Source: Aedes albopictus
Lineage: Eukaryota > Arthropoda > Insecta > Diptera > Culicidae
NCBI RefSeq assembly: GCF_035046485.1
Contig: NC_085136.1
Coordinates: 299,366,778-299,430,777, forward strand
Direction of reading: 5' to 3'
Length of the DNA stretch: 64,000 nucleotides
In this document: positions 1-11,349 of the stretch, piece after piece
Layout of the letters: each line of letters opens with the position of its first letter
Position numbering within the stretch: the stretch's first letter is position 1
Notes under the pieces: generated by a model
Database searches by the model: none
Told to the model about the DNA's origin: nothing
The model's input: only the letters and a program-made list of their open reading frames with translations
Made by a program: the position numbers and the translations under genes

Positions 1-1057
1 GATCTGAAATATGAAATATGGCACTGGAAAGAGAAGGTAATGGAACTGGGTGAGATCATTCTATGACAGCAAAAACAAAATCGTCGAGTGAATTACTCAC
101 GTGACAGTGATTCCAGACGGAGCCGATTTCCTCAACTGAATGATAAATTCCTAGTTCTTCGATTAGGGCAGGGCAGACAACAATTAGTCAGGTTTTACAG
201 CCTGCGACACAATGCATGATAACGGCAGATTTGGAAGGGAAATGCGACACAGACGCGTATGAGGTCACGAGCCGTATGAAGTATGATGATGCAAAATTGG
301 AAACCGATGAGAGACGGCAGACTACTTATTATGCAGGTAGGTCAGATAAAAAGCTCATGAACCCCCAGTCCACAAGTATCAACGATTAAATGCGTCAATG
401 CTGTGGGTGGTTTAACCGTTTAACCAAATCGTGTCAACTGAAAAGGTTTCGTATTGCTTGAATTCCCTACTATCAAACGTGAGCATCTCTTACTCAGGCC
501 TATCTATGGGTGTTAAGTCAACATCAGATTTGTGGAGAGCTTTACGTCAACTGCAACTGGTGGATGTGATGTGTCCGCCTATGTGTAATATGTCATAGCA
601 ATGAACTCCACCCTCACGGCACGTATGCACCTTTCTATGCAACGCAGCCTCGTGCAGCTTAGTTGTCATCGAGTGGGTAGGTTTATGATGGCAGTTATAG
701 GCGGACACAAGGGGAGACCCCAGATAAGGATGTCAGTCACATTAATGGCGTCGTTGTTTTAATCCATGGGCTTTCAATTTACAAGAATTGTCCTCTATCT
801 TATCGCGCACAGCACCGTTCGCTGAAAGGTCGATGCGAAAAATAAAGCTGCTGTTCGTTTGGAGCAGATCGACTGATGCAATACATTTTGATCATTTTGG
901 TATGTTATAAGCGAATGCGCCACCCCCACAGAGGCGTTTTAAATTGTTTTTTTTTTGTGTGCACCCGACACCCAATCTTAACAACAAAATCAGAAAGATG
1001 TTTAATCAACCTTGAAGTTAAGCAAACCATAGCTTTTTCCACAGATTAGAAATGAAT
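1..1057. other. Non-coding, nothing recognised
   Basis: No coding region, RNA gene or repeat could be supported here. It lies downstream of the minus-strand LRAT-like gene, so part of it could be that gene's 3' UTR or intergenic DNA. No convincing minus-strand AATAAA was found close to the stop codon. Confidence 0.4.
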
Positions 1058-1321
1058 TACGGTAGGAGTTTGCTACTTTGAGGTCAAAATATTCAGTGAA
1101 GCCCATATCCCCACAGATTTTAATAATTCTCGTACAAAAAAAAAACTAAATTGCTCGTTAGATGCTATAAAAACCTCTTCTAGTCAGATTCAGCTAAAAA
1201 GCTACAATTGAGTTATCTCCATTTTTACAACAAAAGAACACATAACAAAAAAAAAAAGATGAAACGATGAAAAATAATCTTTATATGAAACGACCTCACC
1301 AATTAGCAAACTCCTACCGTA
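1058..1321. mobile_element. TA-flanked MITE, 264 bp
   Basis: The ends are exact inverted repeats: TACGGTAGGAGTTTGCTA on the left and its reverse complement (apart from one base) on the right. Each end carries a TA dinucleotide, as expected for a Tc1/mariner-type target duplication. There is no coding capacity. It lies about 140 bp beyond the stop codon of the LRAT-like gene. Confidence 0.65.
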
Positions 1322-1463
1322 CGACGAAAACCACCACCTGGGTCAGAGAAACATAACGGGACGGAAAGAAATCGAAATAATAAGAAGAAAAAAATAAGGG
1401 GATAAAAACCTCTCAATGCGTGTGTGTAGGTAGGTATCTGTATCAGTTTGATCCGCGAGTTGC

Positions 1464-1625
1464 TCAAAAGTACGTCTGCGATCCGTTCAGTGCATCTTCG
1501 AGCCGTTTCAACAGTACACTTACTTGTCGTTTTCGGTTGTCCTGCGGTCGGTCACCGTACCGGCAGAATTCGGCAAAGTGCTGACTGTTGTGGAAGGCCA
1601 TCTTGGTCTTGGTGGCGTACTTGAT
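1464..1625 (-). CDS. LRAT-domain protein, exon 3 (C-terminus)
   Basis: Last coding exon (53 codons plus TGA). It starts after a CAACAG acceptor, in phase 0 with exon 2. It carries the LRAT signature region HNSQHFAEFCRYG, which matches the family pattern N-C-E-H-F-V-x-x-x-R-Y-G. The nucleophilic Cys of active LRAT/HRASLS enzymes is Ser here, as in the vertebrate LRATD1/2 (FAM84) branch. A short basic tail follows, with no C-terminal membrane anchor such as LRAT and HRASLS enzymes have. The family call rests on this motif plus the RINNLCD motif in exon 2. Catalysis is doubtful. Confidence 0.75.
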   Translation of the reverse strand: MKYATKTKMAFHNSQHFAEFCRYGDRPQDNRKRQVSVLLKRLEDALNGSQTYF

Positions 1626-1746
1626 CTGTTGCGGAAAGGGGCGAGCAGATAAGGGAAGACCAATTTTGTTTAGTTTGCTTGACAGGTAGCCCAGTTGCGG
1701 GTCTAAAGGACTCGGTGGAATTGGTACAGGGAAGGGAGCAACCAAC

Positions 1747-1928
1747 CTGAGCCATGATGTCCTTTTCGTTGTGGGCCTTCTTGGCTTTGTCGCACAGATT
1801 GTTGATCCGAATTTGGTAACCCTGCTGCCACAGTTGGTCCAGCGAGCAGTTGTAGATCTTCAACCGCCTGTGGCTGTCCGATAGCTTGACCGAGTAGATC
1901 TTGATGTTTTCGGCCGTTGGCTTGGCCA
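1747..1928 (-). CDS. LRAT-domain protein, exon 2
   Basis: Internal exon of 182 nt. The acceptor is TTTTCAG/TGGCC and the donor is CTCAG/GTTGGT. One base from exon 1 (T) plus TG completes a Leu codon, after which 60 codons read through to the donor. The sequence YQIRINNLCDKAKK fits the YxVNNxxD segment that precedes the active-site motif in LRAT-domain proteins. The intron to exon 3 is 121 nt. Exons 1, 2 and 3 join in one frame into about 221 residues, a normal size for this family. Confidence 0.78.
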
Positions 1929-2659
1929 CTGAAAAGGGAAAGGAAAGAAGGCGAATTTAAACCAATTAATTGACGACAATCATCTAAACGTGAATAGCTT
2001 CACGAGCGTCGTGTGTACGTTATGATGTGGAGTCAATGCGTATCGTGGCGTGGCGAACAAACAACAACCGTTCCAGTTCTCAAGTTGTTTACCAGTTCAA
2101 TTTGCGATACCTCGTAAATGGTTCCTTCATTGACACTGATTCCGGGCAGTTGAGCGGCCCCCATGTAGTTCGATATCTATGATTCTATGCCGTAAATTCG
2201 GCAATCTAATTCTCCGTGTCACCCTGGTCAATTCACGTGAGAGATTTAATGAGTGTTAATTGGAATTGAGATATTACAAATCAGATTTTGACCGGATTCA
2301 ATACATATTATGTGTGTATTTACCCTTCTGCTATTGGTACGTAGATATAACTTTCGTTGAAAGGTAATTGCTTAAATTTCGCTAGAAGTTAAAAAAGCCC
2401 TTTAAACTTCGTAAGATGTCATCATGGAAATAACAATGAATGAGAGGTTTTTCTCGCGAATTGCGGCTTATCGGCGATTCTTCTGAGAGCAAAAAAGCAA
2501 CGCTCCTTTATTCTCTTTGCAATGGAATGCCAGGTTGCTCAACTTGAGAAGAGAGTCTGTCCTTTATTTCTTGAAATTTATAAATGTGAAGGCACCCAAA
2601 ACTCTGTGTGTTTCATTTGAAATGTTTGATAGGAGATCTACAAAATAATGTATTATTGC

Positions 2660-2885
2660 ATCTCGCCGCCGAAGAGGTAACCACACGGGTATTCAAGCCC
2701 GTGCACAAGGGAGGGGTTTTGGGTGTTAAACCCCTCCAATTACCGATGTTATATGCACTAGGCGCCCCTCCGCCTTTTGCCAATATGATCACGAACATGC
2801 TGAGGGTGACGAGTTCGGTTCCATGTCGGCTTAGAAACTTTTCGTAATGGAAACCTATCTCTTGATCTCCAGCTTCATAGAACAC
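2660..2885 (+). mobile_element. Degenerate Feilai-like SINE with internal insertion
   Basis: The head (GAGGTAACCACACGGGTATT) and body (ATGCTGAGGGTGACGAGTTC, then CTTTTCGTAATGGAAA) match the well-preserved Feilai-type copy at 41321-41599. About 100 bp not present in that copy separates the two parts, so this SINE appears to carry an insertion at about 2698-2798. Confidence 0.6.
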
Positions 2886-2949
2886 CAGAGTCCTAATTCA
2901 CTAGATAGCATCATAGAGCTCTAAATCTCTAATTAGCTTTCAAACCGCT

Positions 2950-3745
2950 TTCTAGCATTACGGTCGATTGACAATACTTCCTGTATTGAACAGTCTACGC
3001 TGAGTTTCGCCCGCAATTCAGCACGTGCCATGCTGAGTATATGCCTGGCAATAGGTCGTATTGGCACCAATTCATGTCCTACTAGTGAGCCGAGTATATA
3101 CGAGTATGTGGGATGTGTATCTCAGCCAAGTCAGCTCCTTCTGATTTTGAGAATTCCCCACATTTCTTCACTCTTGTGTGTCGTTTTTATCATGCGAAGA
3201 AAAACCTCCTGGTCCACGAAACCACATACAACGGCCCGATACCCGTTTGCATGTCTACATGCTTGCAGTAATGCATAGACCTCGGCGGAGATGCCACAGA
3301 AATCGGGTAACTGGCCGCAGTGGCCTATAGCCTCCCCAGGCACTGCATAGTCTACTTCCTCTTGTGCTGACTGCTGATGAACCATCGGTGAACAACGGTG
3401 AGCACCAGCCCCGCATGCGTCCCTCACTCGCCAGTCGATCGTAGGCACATCCGCATTTCAGGCTCGTTGCCATTGTCGAGACCTAGTGGCTAACGAAGGG
3501 AGGTTCGTCGACGTAAGATCGTCTTACTGGTTCGATGCATGATGGACTACAGGTATCTCACCAGATAGGTGGTCACTTTACAGAGTCCGGGCAGCCTTAG
3601 TAGGCAGGTCCTCCGTTACCACATCCACACTCCACCAGTCGAAAAGTTGCAGTTGGCGAAATTTTGATAGTGCCTGAGCAGATTCTATACATCTCATTGT
3701 ATTGAGGTTCTAGAATATTTATTTCTGCGGTGTTACCTTTGCTCC
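2950..3745 (-). pseudogene. I-like LINE fragment, RNase H region
   Basis: Minus-strand translation gives LFTDGSSAVSTRGS at about 3395, like the D-containing first strand of a non-LTR RNase H domain. A neighbouring frame then gives SAEVYALLQACRHANGYRAV, the E-containing helix and what follows. The frame change shows decay. Linkage to the RT fragment at 4170-4470 in the same orientation and order (RT, then RNase H) supports one old I/LOA-group element. Confidence 0.5.
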
Positions 3746-3747
3746 TC

Positions 3748-4097
3748 AATTCTTCATTACACCAACAAAGCTAGCCATGAAAATGTTTGACACTTCTGAG
3801 GTTATTTTGACAGACTAAACACATGCACGAAAAAGACGGATCATATGGTCCACTGCACGAAGTTATGCTGGCCTGCTTACTCTCACAGAAAATTTGACGT
3901 TTGAGAGGTGCCGACACCGCTCAAACGTCAAATTTCGTGTGAGAGTAAGCAGGCCAGAATAAATTCGTGCAGTAATCCATATTCTACTTTATCGATCTTG
4001 TTGCCATCCTTTTTATGCTCATGTTACATCTGTCAAAATGACCTGTGAATTGTCAATCATTTTGAGGTTAGGTTCGTTGGTGTAATAAAGAATTCGG
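3748..4097. mobile_element. TIR element carrying a nested MITE
   Basis: Left end AATTCTTCATTACACCAACA and right end TGTTGGTGTAAT-type sequence (GTTGGTGTAATAAAGAATTC) are inverted. Homology continues inward for about 60 bp to TTTTGACAG / CTGTCAAAA. A different palindromic MITE (3851-3974) sits in the middle, so it entered later. The pair lies within the I-like LINE fragment. Confidence 0.55.
3851..3974. mobile_element. Palindromic MITE (CTGGCCTGCTTACTC family), copy 1
   Basis: The arms are near-perfect inverted repeats from ACTGCACGAA inwards through GGCCTGCTTACTCTCAC and TTTGACGTTTGA to a centre at about 3915. A second copy lies at 36142-36263. Non-coding. Confidence 0.75.
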
Positions 4098-4169
4098 ATT
4101 AGTTTGGTATGCTAGGGACACACATTGCCCCAACTGCTTACACCAAAGTGCTACGCGAATCTTCAGCGA

Positions 4170-4470
4170 AGCGTCCATTCAGGGCTAGGAGTTTCTCCTC
4201 CAATTACCCGGTATGCTTGCTGAAGCGCAATTAGTTTCATTTCGTGCACGGCCTTGACTTCGTTCTCATCGGCGTACACTGTGAGGTGTACTCCCAGGGG
4301 GTATGCGTTCAAAGACTGAGCTCATCGCGAAGAGAAACAGTGTGACCGAGATGGCAGACCCTTGTGGGATGCCATTCTCAAGCAACCTCGGAGTTGAGGT
4401 AGCTCCAGCGTTCGAAACTCGAAAACTGATGTTACGTAAAAAGTTGGCAACGCAGTTAAACATGCGCCTT
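4170..4470 (-). pseudogene. I-like LINE reverse transcriptase fragment
   Basis: Minus-strand translation contains LLENGIPQGSAISVTLFLFA, the RT block with PQGS and S-x-T-L-F characteristic of I-clade non-LTR elements. The YADD box is degraded (VYADENEVKA in a shifted frame). No intact ORF. With the RNase H piece downstream it is a remnant in the first intron of the LRAT-like gene. Confidence 0.65.
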
Positions 4471-4789
4471 TGGATATACCATCTCTTGAGAGTTGTCAGG
4501 GAGTGTTCATGTCATGTGTTAAGCATTGGATAGGTCTAATGAGACTACATCTACGTGAACGTCCTCACTTGACGTTTTTCCAGAAGACGTTTAAGCTAGG
4601 GAAAGATCGATTCCGCACCATAGCTGTGTCAAAATCAAGTTCTAAATGCGTGTTGATATGGGAGATAGGAATAGAATAAGGTCGCTTTCGTCTTCAACGC
4701 CATGGTTTCCTGGAGGGCCATAACGCAAGGGTTAAATCTGTTCGTGAGGGGTAGAATCTCGGACAGCTTTGATCTCAACCTATGCGCAT

Positions 4790-5657
4790 TCCAATGCACT
4801 ATGGGCAATTTCCATACAACCAGGCGGACGAAAATATTTTTTATAATTTCTTTTCGTTTTCTGTGGTCTATACTATCAAAATATTTCGTAATTTGCTTTT
4901 TCGGTATTTCTAGCTTAACTTTTCAAAAGGGCGTATATACTTATTAATTTGAAGTAAATTTGAAATTAAATCGATCCGTACTTCGATGGCAAATCAATAG
5001 ATAATTATTTGTTTTTGGTTTTCATATGGAACTGTCCATACACTACTTGGAAAAAATATGAAAGCGATACAATTGCTATTGTTATATATAAAAAAAATAT
5101 GAAATTGTACTAAAATGCACTATGTTTTAAAAAGCCTGATTCCAAAGTTGTGCAACTTATGCGCAAACTTTTTCACCGTAACTTTCTAGAATACACCCAT
5201 ATTATGCTTTAAAACTGCTGGGATATGCACAATTCAGCACAAAAAAAAAGTTGCTGATCAAAATATTATATTTTTGCGATTATTCTACATTTCAACGCCT
5301 TTCAGTGATTTCTTATAATTTAGTTCTGTATAGAAACCTTGTGATTTTTTTTCTTACAGCTTTTTTAGTAACCTTCTCAATGATGTATTGTAAACTAAAG
5401 GGTTTCTCATGAAAAAATGGTCTAAAATTGATTTAGGATAAACCGAGCGTATCCGGCAAAAAGTTCTATTTTTCGTAAATTTCCAACTTTGACATTTGAT
5501 ATCTCAGAAACGCAAAGTGCTAGAGATTTAAAACTTTGGGCTTTTCTTAATTGGAATGTTTACTTTCGACAAAAAAAAATATAACAAAAAGATTTGGTGA
5601 GGGTCACTTTTTCGATTTTTGTCCGCCTGATATCTAATAGTGCCATGCAGTGCGACA
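4790..5657. mobile_element. Possible AT-rich TIR element
   Basis: GCACTATGGGCA...CCAGGCGGACGAAAAT at the left and ATTTTTGTCCGCCTGATATC...AGTGC at the right are inverted. They bound an AT-rich non-coding interior. The ends are imperfect and no target duplication is clear. Confidence 0.4.
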
Positions 5658-6144
5658 AGCGAGTATCCATTCTCAGTTTAGCGATGGAATGCTAGTCATA
5701 TGGGGTTACCTCTGTCTGGTAACAGCTTCGCTTTCGCAATCCGGTACCTACCAAGGCCAGGGGATGGTCGGCGCCAGTTCCCTCTTTTTTTATGGCTCTT
5801 ACCGCTGGAGATCGTTTCGAGACCGGTGGGTTTCTGCTTACGTTTAGTGAGGGGCGAACCATTATCAGTATTAAGAGTGTACCCCGCAGCTTTTTCAAGC
5901 TGCCCATAAAATTGTTTGCTGTTCATTACGTTGCGAGAAATCGACCCTAGGACTTAATCTTGAGTTGGACACTTTCGTTGAAAAAATGATGAAAATGAAA
6001 ATTTGGTCAAAAACTTTAAGGACAGACTTGTTAGAATCCCAATATGGCCGCCACCATGGCCGACTTTGGCACCTACTCACGATTTTGAGGGCACAAATCT
6101 CTTCGTAAACAAAATCAGCGCACCTGAGCTTCTTATTTTATGCT

Positions 6145-7090
6145 TAGGGTAAGAAATCAAACTTTGAACTAGTCAAATTTTAATCTTAATTTGAACCATT
6201 TCGAAATTCATCAAAACGACGTGCTTTTTAGGCAAATATTGTCGCGAAAAAGATGTTAAACAGTCTTCCGTAATATAACCTGATAACATGGACTTTAAAA
6301 GCATTGAAAAAAGCGTTTTTGTCATGGGAAACAGGCAATTGAAAAATCACTGTGATTTCCCCATTTCCCCCCAGAGAAAGCACATTTTCGATGCACTCGT
6401 ACAGCTCATGCTTTGTATCAAACGCAATATGTGAACACGTCAAATGAAAGCTTATTTATCGTAGAATCGACCAACCGAATAATATTCCGCATTATTTGTC
6501 ACAAAATTATCAAATTTAAGTAATTCTTTCTTGGAGAATGTTATCTTAAGTTGAACCATTTGTAATCTATATTTGAACTAGTAAACGGGGGCGAGCTTCT
6601 AGTGTTAGCCAGCAGACTGCGCTAGTGGTTGTTTTGTTTACACGTGGTGGACGAAAAATTCCAAATTTTGTTTTCCAGTTCCTGAAGATTTTAGAACATT
6701 CTTAGTTGAAATTTCACTGCCTAATGAAAAATAGTTATGGGAATTAGCAGATCCATGTGTTTTTCTATTGTTCAGCACGAAATTGGCTGTTGTGGGAGAT
6801 GCTCGAGCTGCTGCCGCCACTAGTTCAAATTATGATTAAAATTGGTTCAAATTATGATTACGATGGTTCAAATTAAGATTAAAATCATTGTTGACGAATA
6901 ATCGAATTTTTCAATGAAATTCGGTGCAAATACAAACTTTTTACCACTTAACAGAAAGCTTATACCCGTGGCTTTCATGTACATAAGATTTTGCTGTAGT
7001 AAATTATTTCCATGTGGGAGGAAAAATCACTCAAAATTTGCGCTACTTCGGAAAGCCGCAATTTGGTTCAACTTTTGATTACCTACCCTA
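6145..7090. mobile_element. TAGGGT-ended TIR element, copy 1 (946 bp)
   Basis: Starts TAGGGTAAGAAATCAAACTT and ends with a sequence whose reverse complement is TAGGGTAGGTAATCAAAAGT. TA at each end suggests a TA target. Near both ends it repeats the word GGTTCAAATTATGATTA or its inverse (for example at 6168-6215, 6546-6585 and 6823-6885). A second copy is at 46309-47672. No transposase. Confidence 0.8.
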
Positions 7091-8344
7091 TCACAAGTGA
7101 GCAAGAACAGAATAATAAAATGCATTGTTGTTTGAAGCTTGCTTCTTGAGATTTGTGCGTCTGAAGTTTTGATGCACTGTTGAAGCGGGATTTTAAGACG
7201 TTTGTCCTTAAACCTCATTTACTCGAAAGTGGGTTTTTGCCACTTACACCCCTTTGGTTCTAACCCCCTCAAGTGTATTGTTCATTTGCTATAAATAAAA
7301 CTTCCCCGTTACATAACACGGCGTCAATCGACCGCCAACCGCTTCCATGTGTGCCAGTCGGTATATGTTTATTTTTTCCGGCTTTGTAGCGGCAGACAGG
7401 CAGACAGGTATGGATCCGCATTAATTTAACACTAATTTATTTTCGTCTCTAGGTCACTACGTGAGCCACGATCGTGATCATAACCAGCTCAGTCAAGAGA
7501 CACCTATAGGTAGGTATGCGTGGACCAAAACAGAGAGCGGACACGTTTATAGTACTAAAAAGTGAATCTGTTGCTCTCTGGCTGCTCTCGGTCTGTCTGC
7601 CCATCGTGCCATTAGAGAGTGATCGTTTTGTTTTTATTTTGAAATTCTCGCTCGCTCTCGTCGTCGCGGTCGCCAAGATGTAGGCGATAGCGTGTTGCGC
7701 ATTTACATTCTAGCTGCACTTGCTGATTGTTTTTGTTATTGCTACGGTATGCGATGTATGTACAGTGGATGCTCAGAATATGCGGACACTCTATCACTAA
7801 AACCACTAACAATAAAGCGAAGACCCCATTATCAAAAAGACTTGCAGCACTACTGAAAATCGGGAGTCTCTGCTAGCAGCGCCACCCCGGATGAAGGAGG
7901 CACTATTCATGATAGTGTGTGTAAATTTTCATACTCGCACCAATACACTCATGCACTTCTACACAAAGGTACCACCTTAGCTCACCAGGCGGCGGTGCCG
8001 TCGGTGACGCTTGTCGTTAGTATGGGGAAATGACAGAGTTGCATGTCTTCTTGATAAAGTAGTCTTCGAATAAAGGCAATTGGTTTCTATAGAGAGGTGT
8101 TTCTATAGAGAGGTGTTTCAGCTAGTAAGCAGAACAACTTTTCTAATATTTTTTATTTTATTTTTATAAAAACCGGGTAGTAAAAATTAATTTACTGGGA
8201 AATTTGACAATAAATTGAAAATCAAACTACTTTTAATCGTCAATAGACAGATAGCGATACCCCGTGCCTTTAGTAACTGATTAATCAAATGCCAAGCTGT
8301 GTAACAACAGATGTGCCTGGACTTCCCGCAAAAGTACTGTGAAA

Positions 8345-8443
8345 CAGGGATGGCATTTCGCACTGAAAATGTGCACAGTGCAGCTCATTTTCATATTAAA
8401 ACCGCGCACACTTGCACTGGCACTGAGGAGCATGCCATCCCTG
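8345..8443. mobile_element. hAT-type MITE, 99 bp
   Basis: Inverted ends CAGGGATGGCAT / ATGCCATCCCTG are flanked by an exact 8-bp duplication CTGTGAAA (8337-8344 and 8444-8451). The 8-bp duplication and CAGGG-type terminus are typical of hAT-superfamily elements. Non-coding. Confidence 0.85.
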
Positions 8444-8516
8444 CTGTGAAATATATGGAAAATCCGCTGTATATCAACGTCTCGTGAAAGGGTTTATTGA
8501 AAAAAGAGATAACGTC

Positions 8517-9062
8517 ATTTTCATGTTCACAGAACTGCAGCAGTGTTGTCGAAATGTTATAATGTTACAATATACCTAGATTGAGTTAAAATAAGGGCAA
8601 AACTAACATGATAGATTTCTCTTCATCAACCCTCTCTCCTTCAAATTAAAGCGACAATAATCAATTATGGTTGCATTTTTTGGCCATAAAACACTAGATT
8701 GCGATGTAATCTTGCGTCCAAGAGTAAAAAGTACAATCAAACTTGCAAGTTGTAACTTTTACAACCAGCGGCTCGCGCATCGTTTTTCTTTGCGTTTGGC
8801 GTTTCACACTAGCGCCTTCTGTAGACGATATTGCACAACGCAGTGTTTCGAGAAACATTTCCACCAGGTGATGGTAGTGTGAACTGGGTGATGGATTTTC
8901 ACGTAAATTGTTCTAGGTGTTACGTCTGTTTGTCTGTGCTTGCATCTTGTCGCTGAAGAGAAATAAATCATGTTACTATCACCCTCATTCAAACTCATTC
9001 TAGGTATATTGAAACATCATAGCATTTTGACAACACTGTAGCAGTTCTGTGAACACGACAAT
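8517..9062. mobile_element. TIR element with a nested CACAGACAAACAG-type MITE
   Basis: Outer inverted ends of about 60 bp: GTTCACAGAACTGCAGCAGT on the left, and on the right the inverse of GTTCACAGAACTGCTACAGT. Inside, about 8750-8937 matches the MITE at 46617-46879 (AACCAGCGGCTCGCGCATCG through to GTTACGTCTGTTTGTCTGTG). The left end of that inner MITE is missing. Confidence 0.6.
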
Positions 9063-10190
9063 GGCGATATCTCTGCTTTCAATGAATTTTTGTATTACAA
9101 TAACTCCTCTGTTTTAATGCAGTGTTGGTTTCCGAATGTTGCACCTGTTATTGATCTTTCAATAACTCTCAAATGTTTTTCTTTTTGCTGATTTAAAAAT
9201 GGAGTTCTAGAAACTCCTTACCATCTGAGAGTCCACTGTACCTTACCCCATTTAGCGCAAAATGTAGTCTAAGTGGAATGCACCCCGACTACGTGGAGCC
9301 GACCACTATCAGTTTGAACCCTGATATTCAAATTATCTCATACATTACAACCGCCGTCACGTTCGAGAGCAAAAATGTAAACAAGCCTGCGGTTCGCACA
9401 TACCTACATACACATCTAGTGTACATACGTAAGTCAGCTCCGACTCGACGACGATCGCGATGATGGGACGGACCACACGTTCACACGGTTTGCAACACAT
9501 GCACAGTCATTTTCACGGACGGACGGTCAGTGCCAGTGGTCGTGATCGTGATCGAGTTAAATACTAGTGCCATAAATTACCACCGATCTAAAATTAGAAC
9601 CGGTTGCTTTAGTGTCACCAGTCACCACCCGTGAACAACAACAAAAGTGAGAACGTTCTGACTTTCACTTCGGGACGAGAGCTGCATCAGGCCAGGCGGT
9701 CAGTAGTGTTGCCAGATTGGATATTTTAATGGGCTGGCATTGCTACAATTTGTTTGACTTCAAGAAATGATATCAGGGCAATAAGTTATTTTGGAAGTTA
9801 CTTTAACTTTCTTTTTTTACCTAGTTCATATATTTTGAACTCAATCGCGTATGACGCTTTACGGATCCGAAGATCTTTTTTGTGTACTTAATAGTATACA
9901 ATATACAAGCGATAATAACTGTTAGTAATGGGAGGAAGCCAGGGTACTCATGGCAGCTCGAGGTTAGAAGGTTACATTTTGAGGGATGGACATAGTAAGG
10001 TTTGGACCAAAGGTTTCACTGCAGCTCATCCGGGGGCGAATCGCATCTTACTAGCGTTTTCGGTGCCTTGTTGTGTTGGTACTGTATCTTTCATGTGACT
10101 AAATTATAAGCTACATATCGGTCACCTGGTTCTGGAGATATTTGATCCTTGTGTGGCCGGTAGAGACCCGGGTTTTATTTATAATATCAA

Positions 10191-10582
10191 TACAGTGGTA
10201 CATATTCGTATAAACGCACATACTTCTTATAAAATTCTCTCCAAGTTGTTGCATAGTAAAATTTATGATAATAGTTCAGTGAGTATCACTAATAATAGTA
10301 ATAGCAGAAATGCGTATTGATATTAATAAATTAGCAATACTGTGCCAATAACAATTGCACTAAAATCGAAAAAAAAGTGCGTTTAAACGAATGTTCCTGC
10401 AAAAATTAGATAATTATTCCTTAATATAAATACAACGAATTGATGAGAATGTCTGGCAACTTAAGTACATTGTATATTACGTGAGTAGTTATCAAAATAT
10501 ATACCAACCAAACGCAGTTGGCCTTCAAGTAAAGTTTGTGGTTCAAAAATTAAGTGCGTTTAAACGAATTTGTACCACTGTA
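10191..10582. mobile_element. mariner-like MITE, 392 bp
   Basis: TIRs of 29 bp with two mismatches: left TACAGTGGTACATATTCGTA, right the inverse of TACAGTGGTACAAATTCGTT, both continuing to AAACGCAC. TA at both ends is the expected target. The interior is AT-rich and non-coding. A second GTGCGTTTAAACGAA motif inside (10377-10392) repeats the terminal word. Confidence 0.75.
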
Positions 10583-10596
10583 GGGCATAATATCCA

Positions 10597-10934
10597 CCGA
10601 CCGAGTCTTAAATTTGCAGTAGTAAGCTGGATTTTTATATGGTGAGGTGATCAAATCTCCCTTTCTGTCATGAAATAGTACAAACAACGTGGGAATTATG
10701 ATTTCTTGCCTTATTTTATGTAGTTTGAACAAAACTTTGGTTCACTGTGTTGATGTATTCTCTATTTCTTGCCTCTTCAACAATATACTGACCCAAAGTT
10801 TTGTTCGAACAGCATCACATTAGACAAGAAATCATAATACCTACGCTGTTTGAACCATTTCATGGAAGATAGGGAAAATTTTTCATCTCACCATACAAAA
10901 ACCCAGCTCACCACTACAAATTTAGTACTCCACC
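10597..10934. repeat. Fold-back element, about 335 bp
   Basis: The left arm (AAATTTGCAGTAGTAAGCTGG onwards) and right arm (ending at CACTACAAATTTAGT) are imperfect inverted repeats of about 130 bp. Segments such as AATTATGATTTCTTG and CAAGAAATCATAAT lie near the centre at about 10765. It sits between two other short elements with only about 15 bp and 2 bp of spacing. Confidence 0.6.
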
Positions 10935-10936
10935 TA

Positions 10937-11100
10937 GGGGCTGTCCATTAATTACGTAAGGGTTTATGGGAGGAGGGGGGTTTGAAAAATCTTACGCGCC
11001 ATACAAAAATATTTGGATTCTCATACAAAAAATCTTACAAGGGGGAGAGGGGGTGTCGAAAAATCGTGGAAATTTCCTTACGTAATAAATGGACAGCCCC
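10937..11100. mobile_element. GGGGCTGTCCAT MITE, copy 1
   Basis: Inverted ends GGGGCTGTCCATTAATTACG / CGTAATAAATGGACAGCCCC, flanked by CTA on both sides (10934-10936 and 11101-11103). Three-base duplications fit PIF/Harbinger-type elements. Related copies occur at 33383-33447 (half), 49940-50108 and 60884-61050. Confidence 0.75.
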
Positions 11101-11349
11101 CTATCGTGTACTATTCTCGATATCATTGGGGAGCAAAAAGGACGACAAAACCTGTTTTTTTATGATTTGATGTGCGAGAAAATTAGAAAATCAACAAAAA
11201 ACCTCTCATGTTTCCCTGAATTGACTCTTTTTGTTGTAGGCATTGCTATGCCTTTAGGTATTCGACCAGGACTTTATCAAGAGTTTCCTTGGGGATCTTC
11301 TGCTTAGATTGCTCATGAGGTCCTTTCTACGTTCCAGAAATTCTCCCTA

